64,000 bases of DNA from Acidovorax sp. HDW3 (GTDB lineage Bacteria; Pseudomonadota; Gammaproteobacteria; Burkholderiales; Burkholderiaceae_C): positions 522,001 through 586,000 of the forward strand of contig NZ_CP049885.1 in the NCBI RefSeq assembly GCF_011303755.1, written 5' to 3'. The translations under genes were made by a program, and so were the position numbers. Positions 51,972 through 61,006 of this stretch are shown here, piece by piece (position 1 is the first letter of the stretch; each line of letters starts with the position of its first letter). The notes under the pieces are model-generated. The model did no database searches and was not told where the DNA came from. It saw only the letters and a list, made by a program, of their open reading frames with translations.

Positions 51972-54626
51972 TTAAATGGAGTCCCTGCTGCGCACCAGGG
52001 CTTCAAAGTCGGCCAGCGGCATGGGTTTGCCAAACAGATAGCCCTGGAACTGGCGGCAGCCGTGCGCTTGCAGCAGCTGGTGGTGGGCCTCGGTTTCCAC
52101 GCCCTCGGCGACCACGCTCAGGCCCAGCTCCTGCGCCAGGGTGATGATGCTGCGCGCAATGGCCACGTCTTTGTGGTCGTGCAACATGCCGCGCACAAAG
52201 CCTTGGTCGATTTTTACCTGCGTCAGCGGCAGGCGTTTGAGGTAGCTCAGGCTGGAGTAGCCGGTGCCAAAGTCGTCGAGCGACAGGTGCAGCCCCAGGT
52301 TGCGCAGCACCTGCATGAGGGCGATCACGTCGTTGATGTCGTGCAGCAGCAGGCTTTCGGTCAGCTCCAGGGTGATGCTGGTGGGGGCGGCGCCGCTGCT
52401 GCGCAGCAGGGCCTGCAGCTTGGCAACGAAGTCGGCCTGGCGAAATTGGCGGGCGCTGACGTTGATGGAGAGCTTGAGGCTGGCCAGTTGCGGATCGTGG
52501 CGCCAGTGGCCTTGCTGCGCCAGGGCCTGCTCCAGCACCCACTGGCCCAGGGCCAGGATTTGCCCGGTTTCTTCGGCCAGGGGAATGAACAGCGCGGGCG
52601 AGACCATGCCGCGCTCGGGGTGCTGCCAGCGCAGCAGCACTTCGGCGCCGATGATGGCGCCGCTGGCGTTGATTTGCGGCTGGTAGAACAGCACGAATTG
52701 CTGCGTGCGCAGGCCCTGGTGGATGTCGGCTTGCAGCTGCAGGCGTTCGTTGACGGCGGTTTGCATCGCCGGGTCAAAAAAGCGCAGGGTGTTGCGCCCC
52801 TCCTCTTTGGCGCGGTACATGGCCAGGTCGGCCTGCTGCAGCAGCTCTTCGGTGCTGGTGTGGTTGTCGCGCAGCAGCACTGCGCCCATGCTGGCGCTGC
52901 AGTGGTGTTCTTGGCTTGCGAGCTGGTAGGGCTGGCGCAGGGCGTTGAGCAACTCATCGCCCAAGCGGCGCACCTGGGCGGCGGCTTCTACGGCATTGGC
53001 GTTCAAGCTGTGCAGCAGCAGCACGAATTCGTCGCCGCCCAGGCGGGCGACGGTGTCTTGTGCCCGTATGCCGCTTTGCAGGCGCTGGGCGACTTGCTGC
53101 AGCAGCAGGTCGCCCACGGCGTGGCCCCGGCTGTCGTTGAGGGTTTTGAAGTGGTCCAGGTCCAGGTACAGCAGCGCGGCGCACAGGCCGCTGCGCTGGT
53201 GGGCTGCTATGGCCTGCCCGAGCCGGTCGAGCAGCAGGCGGCGGTTGGGCAGGCCGGTGAGGGCGTCGTAGTAGGCGAGGTAGTCGGCGCGCTCTTCGGC
53301 CGCCTTGCGGGCCGAGAGGTCGATGTCCAGGCAGTACATCATCAGGGGTTGGCCGGGCGCCGCGATGCCCACATGGCTGGAGAACACATGCACCGGATGG
53401 CCGTTTTTGTGATGCAGGCGCAATTCGCCGGCGGGAATGGGTTGGCCGCTGCTGAACAGAGCGCTGGTGGCCTGGCGCACGGGAGTTTGCAGATCGGCGG
53501 GGATGATGAGTTCGAGCAGGCTGCGGCCCATGGCCTCGTCGGCGCTGTAGCCGTAGAGCTGCTCGGAGGCGCGGTTCCAGTACTGCACGCGCAGATCAGC
53601 GCCGTAGCCCTGCACGGAAATGGCTGGCACCTCGTCGAGCAGGTGGCGAAAGCGTTGTTCAGAGGCGCGCAGGGCGGTTTCGGCGGCGATTTCAGCGCTG
53701 CGGTCGCGGGCGATGAAGACCACGGCGGGCTGGCCATCGACCAGGCTGTCGAGCGGCTGGCAGCGGCCCTCAAAGTGGCGCAAGCCCTGCGGGGTGCGCA
53801 GTTGGTAGGAAAAATTTTCTACCTGCCGCTGCGCCAGGCTGCGCTGTATTTGGGCAACAAATTGCGCCGCTTCCTCGGGCGGGAAGTAGTCCGACAGGTA
53901 ATGCCCGACCACGTCGCAGGCGGGCACGGCCAGGTGGTCGTCGTGGTGTGTGAGCACCTCCAGATAGCGGCCCTGGGCATTGAGCAGCAGCACCACATCG
54001 GGGATGGAGCGCGTGAGCGCCTGCAGCCGTGCAGCTTTGTCGGCCAGTTGCTGCGCTGTTGCCAGGCGCTCTTGCGCGTCGTGCATCAGGGCGCCGAGCA
54101 AAGCGGTGGCGAAGGTAAAGGTCAGCAGGTAGGGCAGGACTTTTTCGGCGTCGAGGGGAATGGCGCCTTCAGGGGCCAGGCCGTAGAGCAGGCCCAGGCC
54201 CGCCATGTGCAGCAGCAGCCCGAAGTTGAGCAGCGGCCACAGCCCCACGCCCCACCAGCCGTTGGCGCGCGCCTGGCGGTAGAGCAGGCCGGCGGCGTAG
54301 CTGCCAAAAATCATCGCCAGCCCCGCCACCAAGCCGCTGCCGCCCAGGGCCAGGCGTGTGCCGGCGGCGATGGCGGTGGCAATCGTGGCAGGCAGCGGCC
54401 CGGCAAACAGGGCCACCATGCTCAGGATGACCGAGCGCGGGTCTATCAGCACCCCGGGTGCGGGCTGCAGCGGCTGCAACATGCCCAGAGCGCAAATGCC
54501 GCCAAAGAGCAGGCCGGTTAAAACCCGACCGAGCAAAGGCCGGTGCTGCCAAAAGCGCACCCCCACGCTGTGGACGAAACACAGCGCCAGCAGCAGGGCC
54601 AAGCCTCGAATCAATTCCAGCAGCAT
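51972..54626 (-). CDS. Membrane GGDEF-EAL protein with PAS domains
   Basis: 884 residues from ATG 54626. Hydrophobic N-terminus (about 1-185) has five or six helices and resembles 5TM-5TMR_LYT-type sensors (LIDPRSVILSMVALFAGPLP). Two PAS domains follow (about 205-330 and 335-460). GGDEF has YYDALTGLPNRRLLLDRL and intact LGGDEF; EAL begins GAEVLLRWQHPERG with DDFGTGYSSLSYL and VVAEGVET. Both catalytic sets look intact, so it may make or break cyclic-di-GMP. ATGs at 54668 and 54626 are possible. Confidence 0.92.
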   Translation of the reverse strand: MLLELIRGLALLLALCFVHSVGVRFWQHRPLLGRVLTGLLFGGICALGMLQPLQPAPGVLIDPRSVILSMVALFAGPLPATIATAIAAGTRLALGGSGLVAGLAMIFGSYAAGLLYRQARANGWWGVGLWPLLNFGLLLHMAGLGLLYGLAPEGAIPLDAEKVLPYLLTFTFATALLGALMHDAQERLATAQQLADKAARLQALTRSIPDVVLLLNAQGRYLEVLTHHDDHLAVPACDVVGHYLSDYFPPEEAAQFVAQIQRSLAQRQVENFSYQLRTPQGLRHFEGRCQPLDSLVDGQPAVVFIARDRSAEIAAETALRASEQRFRHLLDEVPAISVQGYGADLRVQYWNRASEQLYGYSADEAMGRSLLELIIPADLQTPVRQATSALFSSGQPIPAGELRLHHKNGHPVHVFSSHVGIAAPGQPLMMYCLDIDLSARKAAEERADYLAYYDALTGLPNRRLLLDRLGQAIAAHQRSGLCAALLYLDLDHFKTLNDSRGHAVGDLLLQQVAQRLQSGIRAQDTVARLGGDEFVLLLHSLNANAVEAAAQVRRLGDELLNALRQPYQLASQEHHCSASMGAVLLRDNHTSTEELLQQADLAMYRAKEEGRNTLRFFDPAMQTAVNERLQLQADIHQGLRTQQFVLFYQPQINASGAIIGAEVLLRWQHPERGMVSPALFIPLAEETGQILALGQWVLEQALAQQGHWRHDPQLASLKLSINVSARQFRQADFVAKLQALLRSSGAAPTSITLELTESLLLHDINDVIALMQVLRNLGLHLSLDDFGTGYSSLSYLKRLPLTQVKIDQGFVRGMLHDHKDVAIARSIITLAQELGLSVVAEGVETEAHHQLLQAHGCRQFQGYLFGKPMPLADFEALVRSRDSI

Positions 54627-54740
54627 GGTGCTTTCGGTGATGGTGCAACAGCGGCCATCATGCGGCAAACCACTGGGTGGGTAAAGGGTACAGATTGAAG
54701 ATGCATCCCCAATCTGGTGTGAAAGTTCCTTGCAGTGTGC

Positions 54741-55811
<1,071 letters not shown>

Positions 55812-55823
55812 TGCGGGGTTCTT

Positions 55824-55839
55824 AGAATCCAGGGATTCT
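55824..55839. promoter_or_regulatory. 16-bp palindrome between ftsY and the M16 peptidase
   Basis: AGAATCC-AG-GGATTCT, a perfect inverted repeat filling more than half of the 28-base divergent gap. It contains TTAGAAT, a -10-like sequence, and AGGGA used as the peptidase ribosome site. Confidence 0.5.
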
Positions 55840-57285
55840 ATGAAAACCGCATACCCCCTCCTGGCCCCTGTGGCCTTGGCCGCTTGGCTGGCGGCCCCTG
55901 CAGCCTGGGCGCAGGCCCAGCCCTCGACCTCTGCCGCACCTGCGCCGGTGTCTGCGCCGCTGGTGCAGCACTTCACGCTGCGCAACGGCATGGAGCTGTT
56001 CGTGCGCCCGGACCACCGCGCGCCGACAGCGGTGCACATGCTGTGGCTGCGCGTGGGCGCCATGGACGAGGTCGATGGCACCTCGGGCGTGGCGCACGCG
56101 CTCGAGCACATGATGTTCAAGGGCTCGAAAAAGCTCGGCGCGGGCGAGTTCTCGCGCCGCGTGGCCGCCCTGGGCGGGCAGGAAAACGCCTTCACCAGCT
56201 GGGATTACACCGGCTACTACCAGCAGATTCCGGCGCCGCGCCTGCCCGAGGTGATGCAGCTCGAAGCCGATCGCTTTGCCCACAACCAGTGGCCCGACGC
56301 CGAGTTCCGCAAGGAGATCGAGGTCATCAAGGAAGAGCGCCGGATGCGCACCGAGGACAGCCCGCGCGCGCGCCTGATCGAGCAGCTGTACGCCGCCAGC
56401 TTCGTCGCTGCGCCCTACCACCGCCCCATCATCGGCTGGATGGGCGACCTCGACGCCCTCACGCCCGACGACGTGCGCCAGTTCCACCAGCGCTGGTACG
56501 TGCCCGGCAACGCCGCCGTGGTGGTGGCCGGCGACGTCGAGCCGGCGCAGGTGCGCGCCTGGGCCGAAAAATACTATGGCCGCCTGCCCGTGCGCGCCCT
56601 GCCGGCGCGCAAGCCCCGGCCCGAGCCGCTGCAGCAGGGCCTGCGCCGCATCGAGGTCAAGGCGCCGGCCGAGCAGGGCTACGTCGCCCTGGCCTTTCAC
56701 GTGCCGCGCATCAGCCGCGTGCAGGGCATGGACGCGCAAGACCGCGACGCGCTGGCGCTGCTGGTGCTGTCGGCGGTGTTGAGCGGCTACGACGGCGCGC
56801 GCCTGGAGCGCGCCCTGACCCAGGGCGCTGCGCGCGTGGCCGACAGCGCTGACAGCGGCGCCTCGCTGCTGGCGCGCGGGCCCGGCCTGTTCATGCTCAC
56901 CGGTGTGCCCGCCGCTGGCAAGACGGCAGCCGAGGTGGAGCAGGCGCTGCGCGCCCAGGTGGCGCGCGTGGCCGAAGAGGGCATTACGGAAGAAGAGCTG
57001 GCGCGCGTCAAAGTCCAGTGGCAGGCCGAGCAGGTGTACGCCAAGGACTCCGTCATGGGCCAGGCGCAAAGCCTGGGCAGCTACTGGGTGCTGGGCCTGC
57101 CCAGCGATGCCGAAGATCAGCTGCTGGCGGCGCTGCGCGCCGTCACGGTGCAGCAGGTGCAGGCCGTGGCAGCCAAATACTTTGGCGACGACCAGCTCAC
57201 CGTTGCCACCTTGCTGCCCCAGCCCCTGCCCGCTGGCGCCAAAACCGCCCCTGCAGCCGCCGCCCCTGCGGGCCGCGTGCACTGA
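55840..57285 (+). CDS. M16 zinc metallopeptidase (catalytic subunit)
   Basis: 481 residues from ATG 55840. Signal peptide ends at PAAWAQAQ. The HxxEH zinc motif is in GVAHALEHMMFKGS with the distal Glu in EIEVIKEERRMRTED. Pitrilysin/insulysin-like with a C-terminal Peptidase_M16_C half. It is expected to be a periplasmic processing protease. The adjacent gene encodes a relative without the zinc motif, so a heterodimer is likely. Confidence 0.92.
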   Translation: MKTAYPLLAPVALAAWLAAPAAWAQAQPSTSAAPAPVSAPLVQHFTLRNGMELFVRPDHRAPTAVHMLWLRVGAMDEVDGTSGVAHALEHMMFKGSKKLGAGEFSRRVAALGGQENAFTSWDYTGYYQQIPAPRLPEVMQLEADRFAHNQWPDAEFRKEIEVIKEERRMRTEDSPRARLIEQLYAASFVAAPYHRPIIGWMGDLDALTPDDVRQFHQRWYVPGNAAVVVAGDVEPAQVRAWAEKYYGRLPVRALPARKPRPEPLQQGLRRIEVKAPAEQGYVALAFHVPRISRVQGMDAQDRDALALLVLSAVLSGYDGARLERALTQGAARVADSADSGASLLARGPGLFMLTGVPAAGKTAAEVEQALRAQVARVAEEGITEEELARVKVQWQAEQVYAKDSVMGQAQSLGSYWVLGLPSDAEDQLLAALRAVTVQQVQAVAAKYFGDDQLTVATLLPQPLPAGAKTAPAAAAPAGRVH

Positions 57286-57297
57286 GAAAGATCCGTT

Positions 57298-58641
57298 ATG
57301 ACTATGAAAAAGATAGCTGCTCGCGCTTGTCTGGCGTGCGTTACCTGGCTTTTTGGCCTGCAAAATGCGTGGGCGCTGCTGCCCATCGAGCATTGGCAGC
57401 AGGACAGCGGCGCCCAGGTCTGGCTGGTGCACAGCCCCGGCATCCCGATGGTGGACGTGCAAATTGCCTTTGACGCTGGCAGCCGGCGCGACCTGCCAGC
57501 CCAGGCCGGGCTGGCGCAGGCCGTGGCGCTGATGTCGTCCAAGGGCGTGGCAGAGCAGGGCGCGGCGCCGGCGCTCGACGAAAACCAGCTTGGCGCCGCC
57601 TGGGCCGACCTGGGTGCGAGCTTTGGCGCCAGCGCCGGGCGCGACAGCTTTGGCTACGCCCTGCGCACCCTGACCGAGCCCGACCTGCTGGCGCGCGCGA
57701 CGCAGCTGGCGGCGCGCCAGATTGCAGCGCCGAGCTTCCCCGCCGCCGTGTGGGAGAACGAACGCCAGCGCTGGGGCGCAGCCATCAAAGAGTCCTACAC
57801 CCGCCCCGGCCCGGTGGCGGCGCGCGCCTTTGCCCAGGCGGTGTACGCCAGCCACCCCTACGGCGCGCGGCCCAGCCCCGAGAGCCTGGCGCAGATCGCC
57901 GTGGCCGACATGCAAGGCTTTCATACCCGCTTTGTGCGCCCCTGCCGGGCGCGCATCAGCCTGGTGGGCGCGCTCGATAAAGCGCAGGCCCAGGCCCTGG
58001 TGCAGCAGCTGCTCGCCGGCCTGCCCGCTGGTGGCGACTGCCCCGCCCTGCCTGCCGTGGCCGATGCCCCCGATCTGGCGCAGGCGAGCGTGCACCACAT
58101 ACCGTTTGCCGCCGCGCAGGCGCAGGTGCTGATCGGCCAGGTTGGCATCGCGCGCAACGACCCCGATTTTCTGGCCCTGCTGCTGGGCAACCACATCCTG
58201 GGTGGCTCGGGCCTGGTCTCGCGCCTGACCGAGGAAGTGCGTGAAAAGCGCGGCCTGAGCTACAGCGTGTACAGCGATTTTTCCACCGGCCTGAACCGGG
58301 GCGCCTTCGTCATCGGCCTGCAGACGCGGCCCGACCAGGCGCAGGAGGCGCTGGCCGTGGCGCGGCGCACGCTGGCGCGCTACGTCGCCGAAGGCCCGAC
58401 CGAGGAGGAGCTGCGCGCGGCCAAGGCCAACCTCATCGGCGGCTTTGCGCTGCGCATCGACAGCAACCAGAAGCTGCTGGCGAACGTCGCCAACATCGCC
58501 TGGAACGGCCTGCCGCTGGACTACCTGGAGCACTGGACGCAGCGCCTGCAGGCGCTCACGCGCGAGCAGGTGCGCGCCGCGCTGCAGCGCCACCTGCAGC
58601 CCGAGCGCATGGCCACCGTGGTGGTGGGAGGCCAGCCATGA
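57298..58641 (+). CDS. M16 peptidase-like protein without zinc motif (partner subunit)
   Basis: 447 residues. The signal peptide MTMKKIAARACLACVTWLFG is encoded partly by a dispersed element. The N-terminal M16 half has GLAQAVALM where HxxEH should be, so it cannot bind catalytic zinc. The C-terminal half carries the R/Y region EEVREKRGLSYSVYSDFSTG used by partner subunits of heterodimeric M16 enzymes. It starts 12 bases after its active partner. The stop overlaps rsmD. Confidence 0.9.
   Translation: MTMKKIAARACLACVTWLFGLQNAWALLPIEHWQQDSGAQVWLVHSPGIPMVDVQIAFDAGSRRDLPAQAGLAQAVALMSSKGVAEQGAAPALDENQLGAAWADLGASFGASAGRDSFGYALRTLTEPDLLARATQLAARQIAAPSFPAAVWENERQRWGAAIKESYTRPGPVAARAFAQAVYASHPYGARPSPESLAQIAVADMQGFHTRFVRPCRARISLVGALDKAQAQALVQQLLAGLPAGGDCPALPAVADAPDLAQASVHHIPFAAAQAQVLIGQVGIARNDPDFLALLLGNHILGGSGLVSRLTEEVREKRGLSYSVYSDFSTGLNRGAFVIGLQTRPDQAQEALAVARRTLARYVAEGPTEEELRAAKANLIGGFALRIDSNQKLLANVANIAWNGLPLDYLEHWTQRLQALTREQVRAALQRHLQPERMATVVVGGQP
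57306..57337 (+). repeat. Dispersed ~45-bp element, truncated copy encoding a signal peptide
   Basis: AAGATAGCTGCTCGCGCTTG, then TCTGGCG. Matches the first half of the family. Confidence 0.6.
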
Positions 58642-59255
58642 GCCGCCCGCCCGCCAAAGCCGCGCCCGCCCGCCCAGCGGCCCACCGGGGTGCGGGCGAG
58701 GTGCGCATCATCGGCGGCCAGTGGAAGCGCCAGCGCCTGACGGTGCCCGAGCGCCCCGGCCTGCGGCCCACGCCCGACCGCGTGCGCGAGACGCTGTTCA
58801 ACTGGCTGGGCCAGGATTTGACGGGCTGGCGCTGCCTCGATGCCTTTGCCGGTACCGGCGCCTTGGGGCTCGAAGCCGCCTCGCGCGGCGCAGCCGAGGT
58901 GCTGCTGGTGGAGCAAGACGCCGGCCTGGCCACCAGCTTGCAGCAGCAGCGCGAGCGCCTGCAGGCCGCCAACGTGCGGGTGCAGCGCGGCGACGGCCTG
59001 GCGGCGCTGCAGCGCAGCCCGGCGGCCAGCCTGCACCTGGTGCTGCTCGACCCGCCCTTTGGCCAGGCGGCGCTGTTTGCGCCGGCGCTGGCCGCTGCCG
59101 TGCCAGCATTGGCGGCCGACGGTTTTATCTACCTGGAGGCGCCGCAGCGCTGGGACGACGCCGCCCTGGCGGCGCAGGGCCTGCAGCTGTACCGCCACCT
59201 CAAGGCCGGGGCGGTGCACGCGCACCTGCTGCAGCGCCTGCCGCTTGCTATCTAA
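58638..59255 (+). CDS. rsmD: 16S rRNA (guanine966-N2)-methyltransferase
   Basis: 205 residues. VRIIGGQWKRQRLTVPERPG and RPTPDRVRETLFNWLGQDL are diagnostic. DAFAGTGALGLEAASRGA binds SAM and LLDPPFGQ is the catalytic DPPF. It overlaps the M16 partner by four bases. A dispersed repeat begins at its stop. Confidence 0.96.
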   Translation: MSRPPAKAAPARPAAHRGAGEVRIIGGQWKRQRLTVPERPGLRPTPDRVRETLFNWLGQDLTGWRCLDAFAGTGALGLEAASRGAAEVLLVEQDAGLATSLQQQRERLQAANVRVQRGDGLAALQRSPAASLHLVLLDPPFGQAALFAPALAAAVPALAADGFIYLEAPQRWDDAALAAQGLQLYRHLKAGAVHAHLLQRLPLAI

Positions 59256-59302
59256 TTAATAGCTGCTGGCGCTTGCTGCATAAGCGTTAGTGGCCTTTTT
59301 GT
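59247..59302 (+). repeat. Dispersed ~45-bp element between rsmD and coaD
   Basis: TTAATAGCTGCTGGCGCTTG, then CTGCATAAGCGTTAGTGGCC and TTTTT. Near-consensus, with the T run ahead of coaD. Confidence 0.9.
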
Positions 59303-59320
59303 CCTGCATATGGAGCTGCC

Positions 59321-59806
59321 ATGGCGCCCGTGATTGCCGTCTACCCCGGCACCTTTGACCCCATCACCCTGGGGCACGAAACCCTGCTGCGCCGCTGCAC
59401 GGCGCTGTTTGACGAGGTCATCGTCGCCGTGGCGGTGGCGCACCACAAGAAAACCCTGTTCAGCCTGGACGAGCGCCTGGCCCTGGTGCGCGCTGCGCTG
59501 CACGATTGCCCGCAGGTGCGGGTGCTGCCGTTCGACGGCCTGGTGACGCACTTTGCCGCCGCCCAGGGCGCGCGCGCCATGGTGCGTGGCCTGCGTTCGG
59601 GCACGGATTTTGACTACGAGTACCAGCTCGCTGACATGAACCGCCAGCTTGTGCCCGATGTGGAAACCGTGTTCCTCACGCCCGATGCGCGCTACCAGTC
59701 GATCAGCAGCACCCTGGTGCGCGAGATTGCCAAGCTCGGCGGCGCGGTGGAAAAATTTGTCTCGCCGCCCGTGCTGGCACAGCTGCAGGCCAAGTTCAAG
59801 GCGTAG
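59321..59806 (+). CDS. coaD: Phosphopantetheine adenylyltransferase
   Basis: 161 residues, standard length. AVYPGTFDPITLGHETLLRR holds the TxGH motif and YQSISSTLVREIAKLGG the ISSTLVR motif. It catalyses the penultimate step of coenzyme A synthesis. It overlaps the convergent BON gene stop by 11 bases. Confidence 0.97.
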   Translation: MAPVIAVYPGTFDPITLGHETLLRRCTALFDEVIVAVAVAHHKKTLFSLDERLALVRAALHDCPQVRVLPFDGLVTHFAAAQGARAMVRGLRSGTDFDYEYQLADMNRQLVPDVETVFLTPDARYQSISSTLVREIAKLGGAVEKFVSPPVLAQLQAKFKA

Positions 59807-60128
59807 CCGCCGGTGCGGGTGGGCTCGTCAGCAGGCTGCGCACCTCGCGCACCTGGGGCGTGGTGCGGGCGATGATCTCGGCGCGCGTCTTGTCGGCGGG
59901 CGACTGCACCTGGCCGCGCAGCAGCACCGAACCGTGCAGCGTCTGCACCTCGATCAACGGCGCTGACGGCAGGCGCTCTTGCACCAGCTGTGCCTTGATG
60001 CGCGTGGTGATGGCGGCGTCGTCGATGAAGTCCACCTCCTCGTGCGCGGGCAGGGCGCTGGTGCAGGCCGCCAGCAGCAAAAAAATGGGGGTCAGATTCC
60101 AATTTCTCCGTCCGGGCATGGCGCTCAT
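59796..60128 (-). CDS. BON-domain lipoprotein
   Basis: 110 residues from ATG 60128, which overlaps the moeB stop (ATGA). The signal peptide NLTPIFLLLAACTSALP has lipobox LAAC. One BON domain follows (ITTRIKAQLVQERL, VQTLHGSVLLRGQVQ, RAEIIARTTPQVREVRSLL), as in OsmY/DolP-like envelope proteins. Part of the signal peptide is encoded by a GGGGTCAGATTCC motif (60078-60103) that recurs nearby. Confidence 0.85.
   Translation of the reverse strand: MSAMPGRRNWNLTPIFLLLAACTSALPAHEEVDFIDDAAITTRIKAQLVQERLPSAPLIEVQTLHGSVLLRGQVQSPADKTRAEIIARTTPQVREVRSLLTSPPAPAATP
60078..60103. repeat. GGGGGTCAGATTCC-type motif, copy encoding the lipoprotein signal peptide
   Basis: Minus strand: TTGGAATCTGACCCCCATTT. Translates as NLTPIF. 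Related copies at 60141-60176 and 37183-37197. Confidence 0.65.
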
Positions 60129-60928
60129 CCGCAGCGGGTGCAATGGGGGTCTGACCCCCATTTTTCCAATGTTTCTGATTTGTGCGGGCCGCAGACTTTG
60201 CAGTCGGCCTGGCGCGGGCTGCGCAGGCTGCTCCACTGCAGGCTGCGGCCATCGAGCAGCAGCAGGCGCCCGGCCAGGCTCTGGCCAATGCCGGCGATGA
60301 GCTTGAGCGCCTCGGCCGCCTGCACCGCGCCGATGATGCCCACCATGGGCGCGAACACGCCCATGGTGGCGCAGGCCACTTCCTCGAACTGCGCCTCGGG
60401 GTCGAACAGGCAGGCGTAGCAGGGCGACTGCGCATCGCGCGGGTCGAACACGCTCACCTGGCCATCAAAGCCGATGGCCGCGCCCGCCACCAGCGGCACG
60501 CCGTGGCGCACGCAGGCGGCGTTGATGGCCTGGCGCGTGGCGTAGTTGTCGCTGCAGTCGAGCACCACGCTGGCGCCGGGCAGCAGGCGCTCGAGCAGGG
60601 CGGCGTCGGCGCGCGCCTGCAGCGCCTGCACCTGCACCCCGGGGTTGAGCGCCTGCACCGCCTGCGCCGCCGAGGCCACCTTGGGCTGGCCCACGCGCGC
60701 CGTGCTGTGCGCAATCTGGCGCTGCAGGTTGGTCAGATCGACCACGTCGTCGTCCACCAGGGTCAGGCGGCCAACGCCGGCGGCGCCCAGCAGCAGGGCC
60801 ACGGGCGAGCCCAGGCCGCCGGCGCCGATCACCAGGGCATGGGCGGCGAGAAAGCGCTCCTGGCCCTCGATGCCGATGTCGTCGAGCAGGATGTGGCGCG
60901 AGTAGCGCAGCAGTTGGTCGTCGGTCAT
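60125..60928 (-). CDS. moeB: HesA/MoeB/ThiF-family sulfur-carrier adenylyltransferase
   Basis: 267 residues. MTDDQLLRYSRHILLDDIGI, nucleotide loop GAGGLGSPVALLLGAAGVG, DDDVVDLTNLQRQI and zinc Cys pairs CYACLF and CKVCGP. It activates MoaD or ThiS by adenylation. The last residues HKSETLEKWGSDPHCTRCG are an odd tail encoded by the GGGGGTCTGACCCCC motif, and the tail adds an extra CTRC. Whether it acts in molybdopterin or thiamine synthesis is not decided here. Confidence 0.9.
   Translation of the reverse strand: MTDDQLLRYSRHILLDDIGIEGQERFLAAHALVIGAGGLGSPVALLLGAAGVGRLTLVDDDVVDLTNLQRQIAHSTARVGQPKVASAAQAVQALNPGVQVQALQARADAALLERLLPGASVVLDCSDNYATRQAINAACVRHGVPLVAGAAIGFDGQVSVFDPRDAQSPCYACLFDPEAQFEEVACATMGVFAPMVGIIGAVQAAEALKLIAGIGQSLAGRLLLLDGRSLQWSSLRSPRQADCKVCGPHKSETLEKWGSDPHCTRCG
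60141..60176. repeat. GGGGGTCTGACCCCC palindrome at the 3' end of moeB
   Basis: AATGGGGGT-CTG-ACCCCCATT is a perfect 9-bp inverted repeat followed by TTT. It is translated in frame as the MoeB tail. Same motif family as 60078-60103. Confidence 0.75.
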
Positions 60929-60943
60929 GAACAGCCTTGAAGC

Positions 60944-60967
60944 AAAAAGCCGGGCGGGCGCCCGGCT
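60944..60967 (-). terminator. Intrinsic terminator after ctpA
   Basis: Read leftward: AGCCGGGC-GCCC-GCCCGGCT followed by TTTT. It lies between the ctpA stop and the moeB start. Confidence 0.9.
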
Positions 60968-61006
60968 GGTGGTGGGAAGGAGAGGGTGAGGGCTTATGCC
61001 TCTTTC

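Noticed and set aside
51531-54521. 996-codon plus-strand frame over the GGDEF-EAL gene
   Set aside because: Antisense shadow; no motifs, while the minus strand encodes complete GGDEF and EAL domains.
55822-58593. 923-codon minus-strand frame over the M16 pair
   Set aside because: Antisense shadow with no domain; plus strand has HxxEH and signal peptides.
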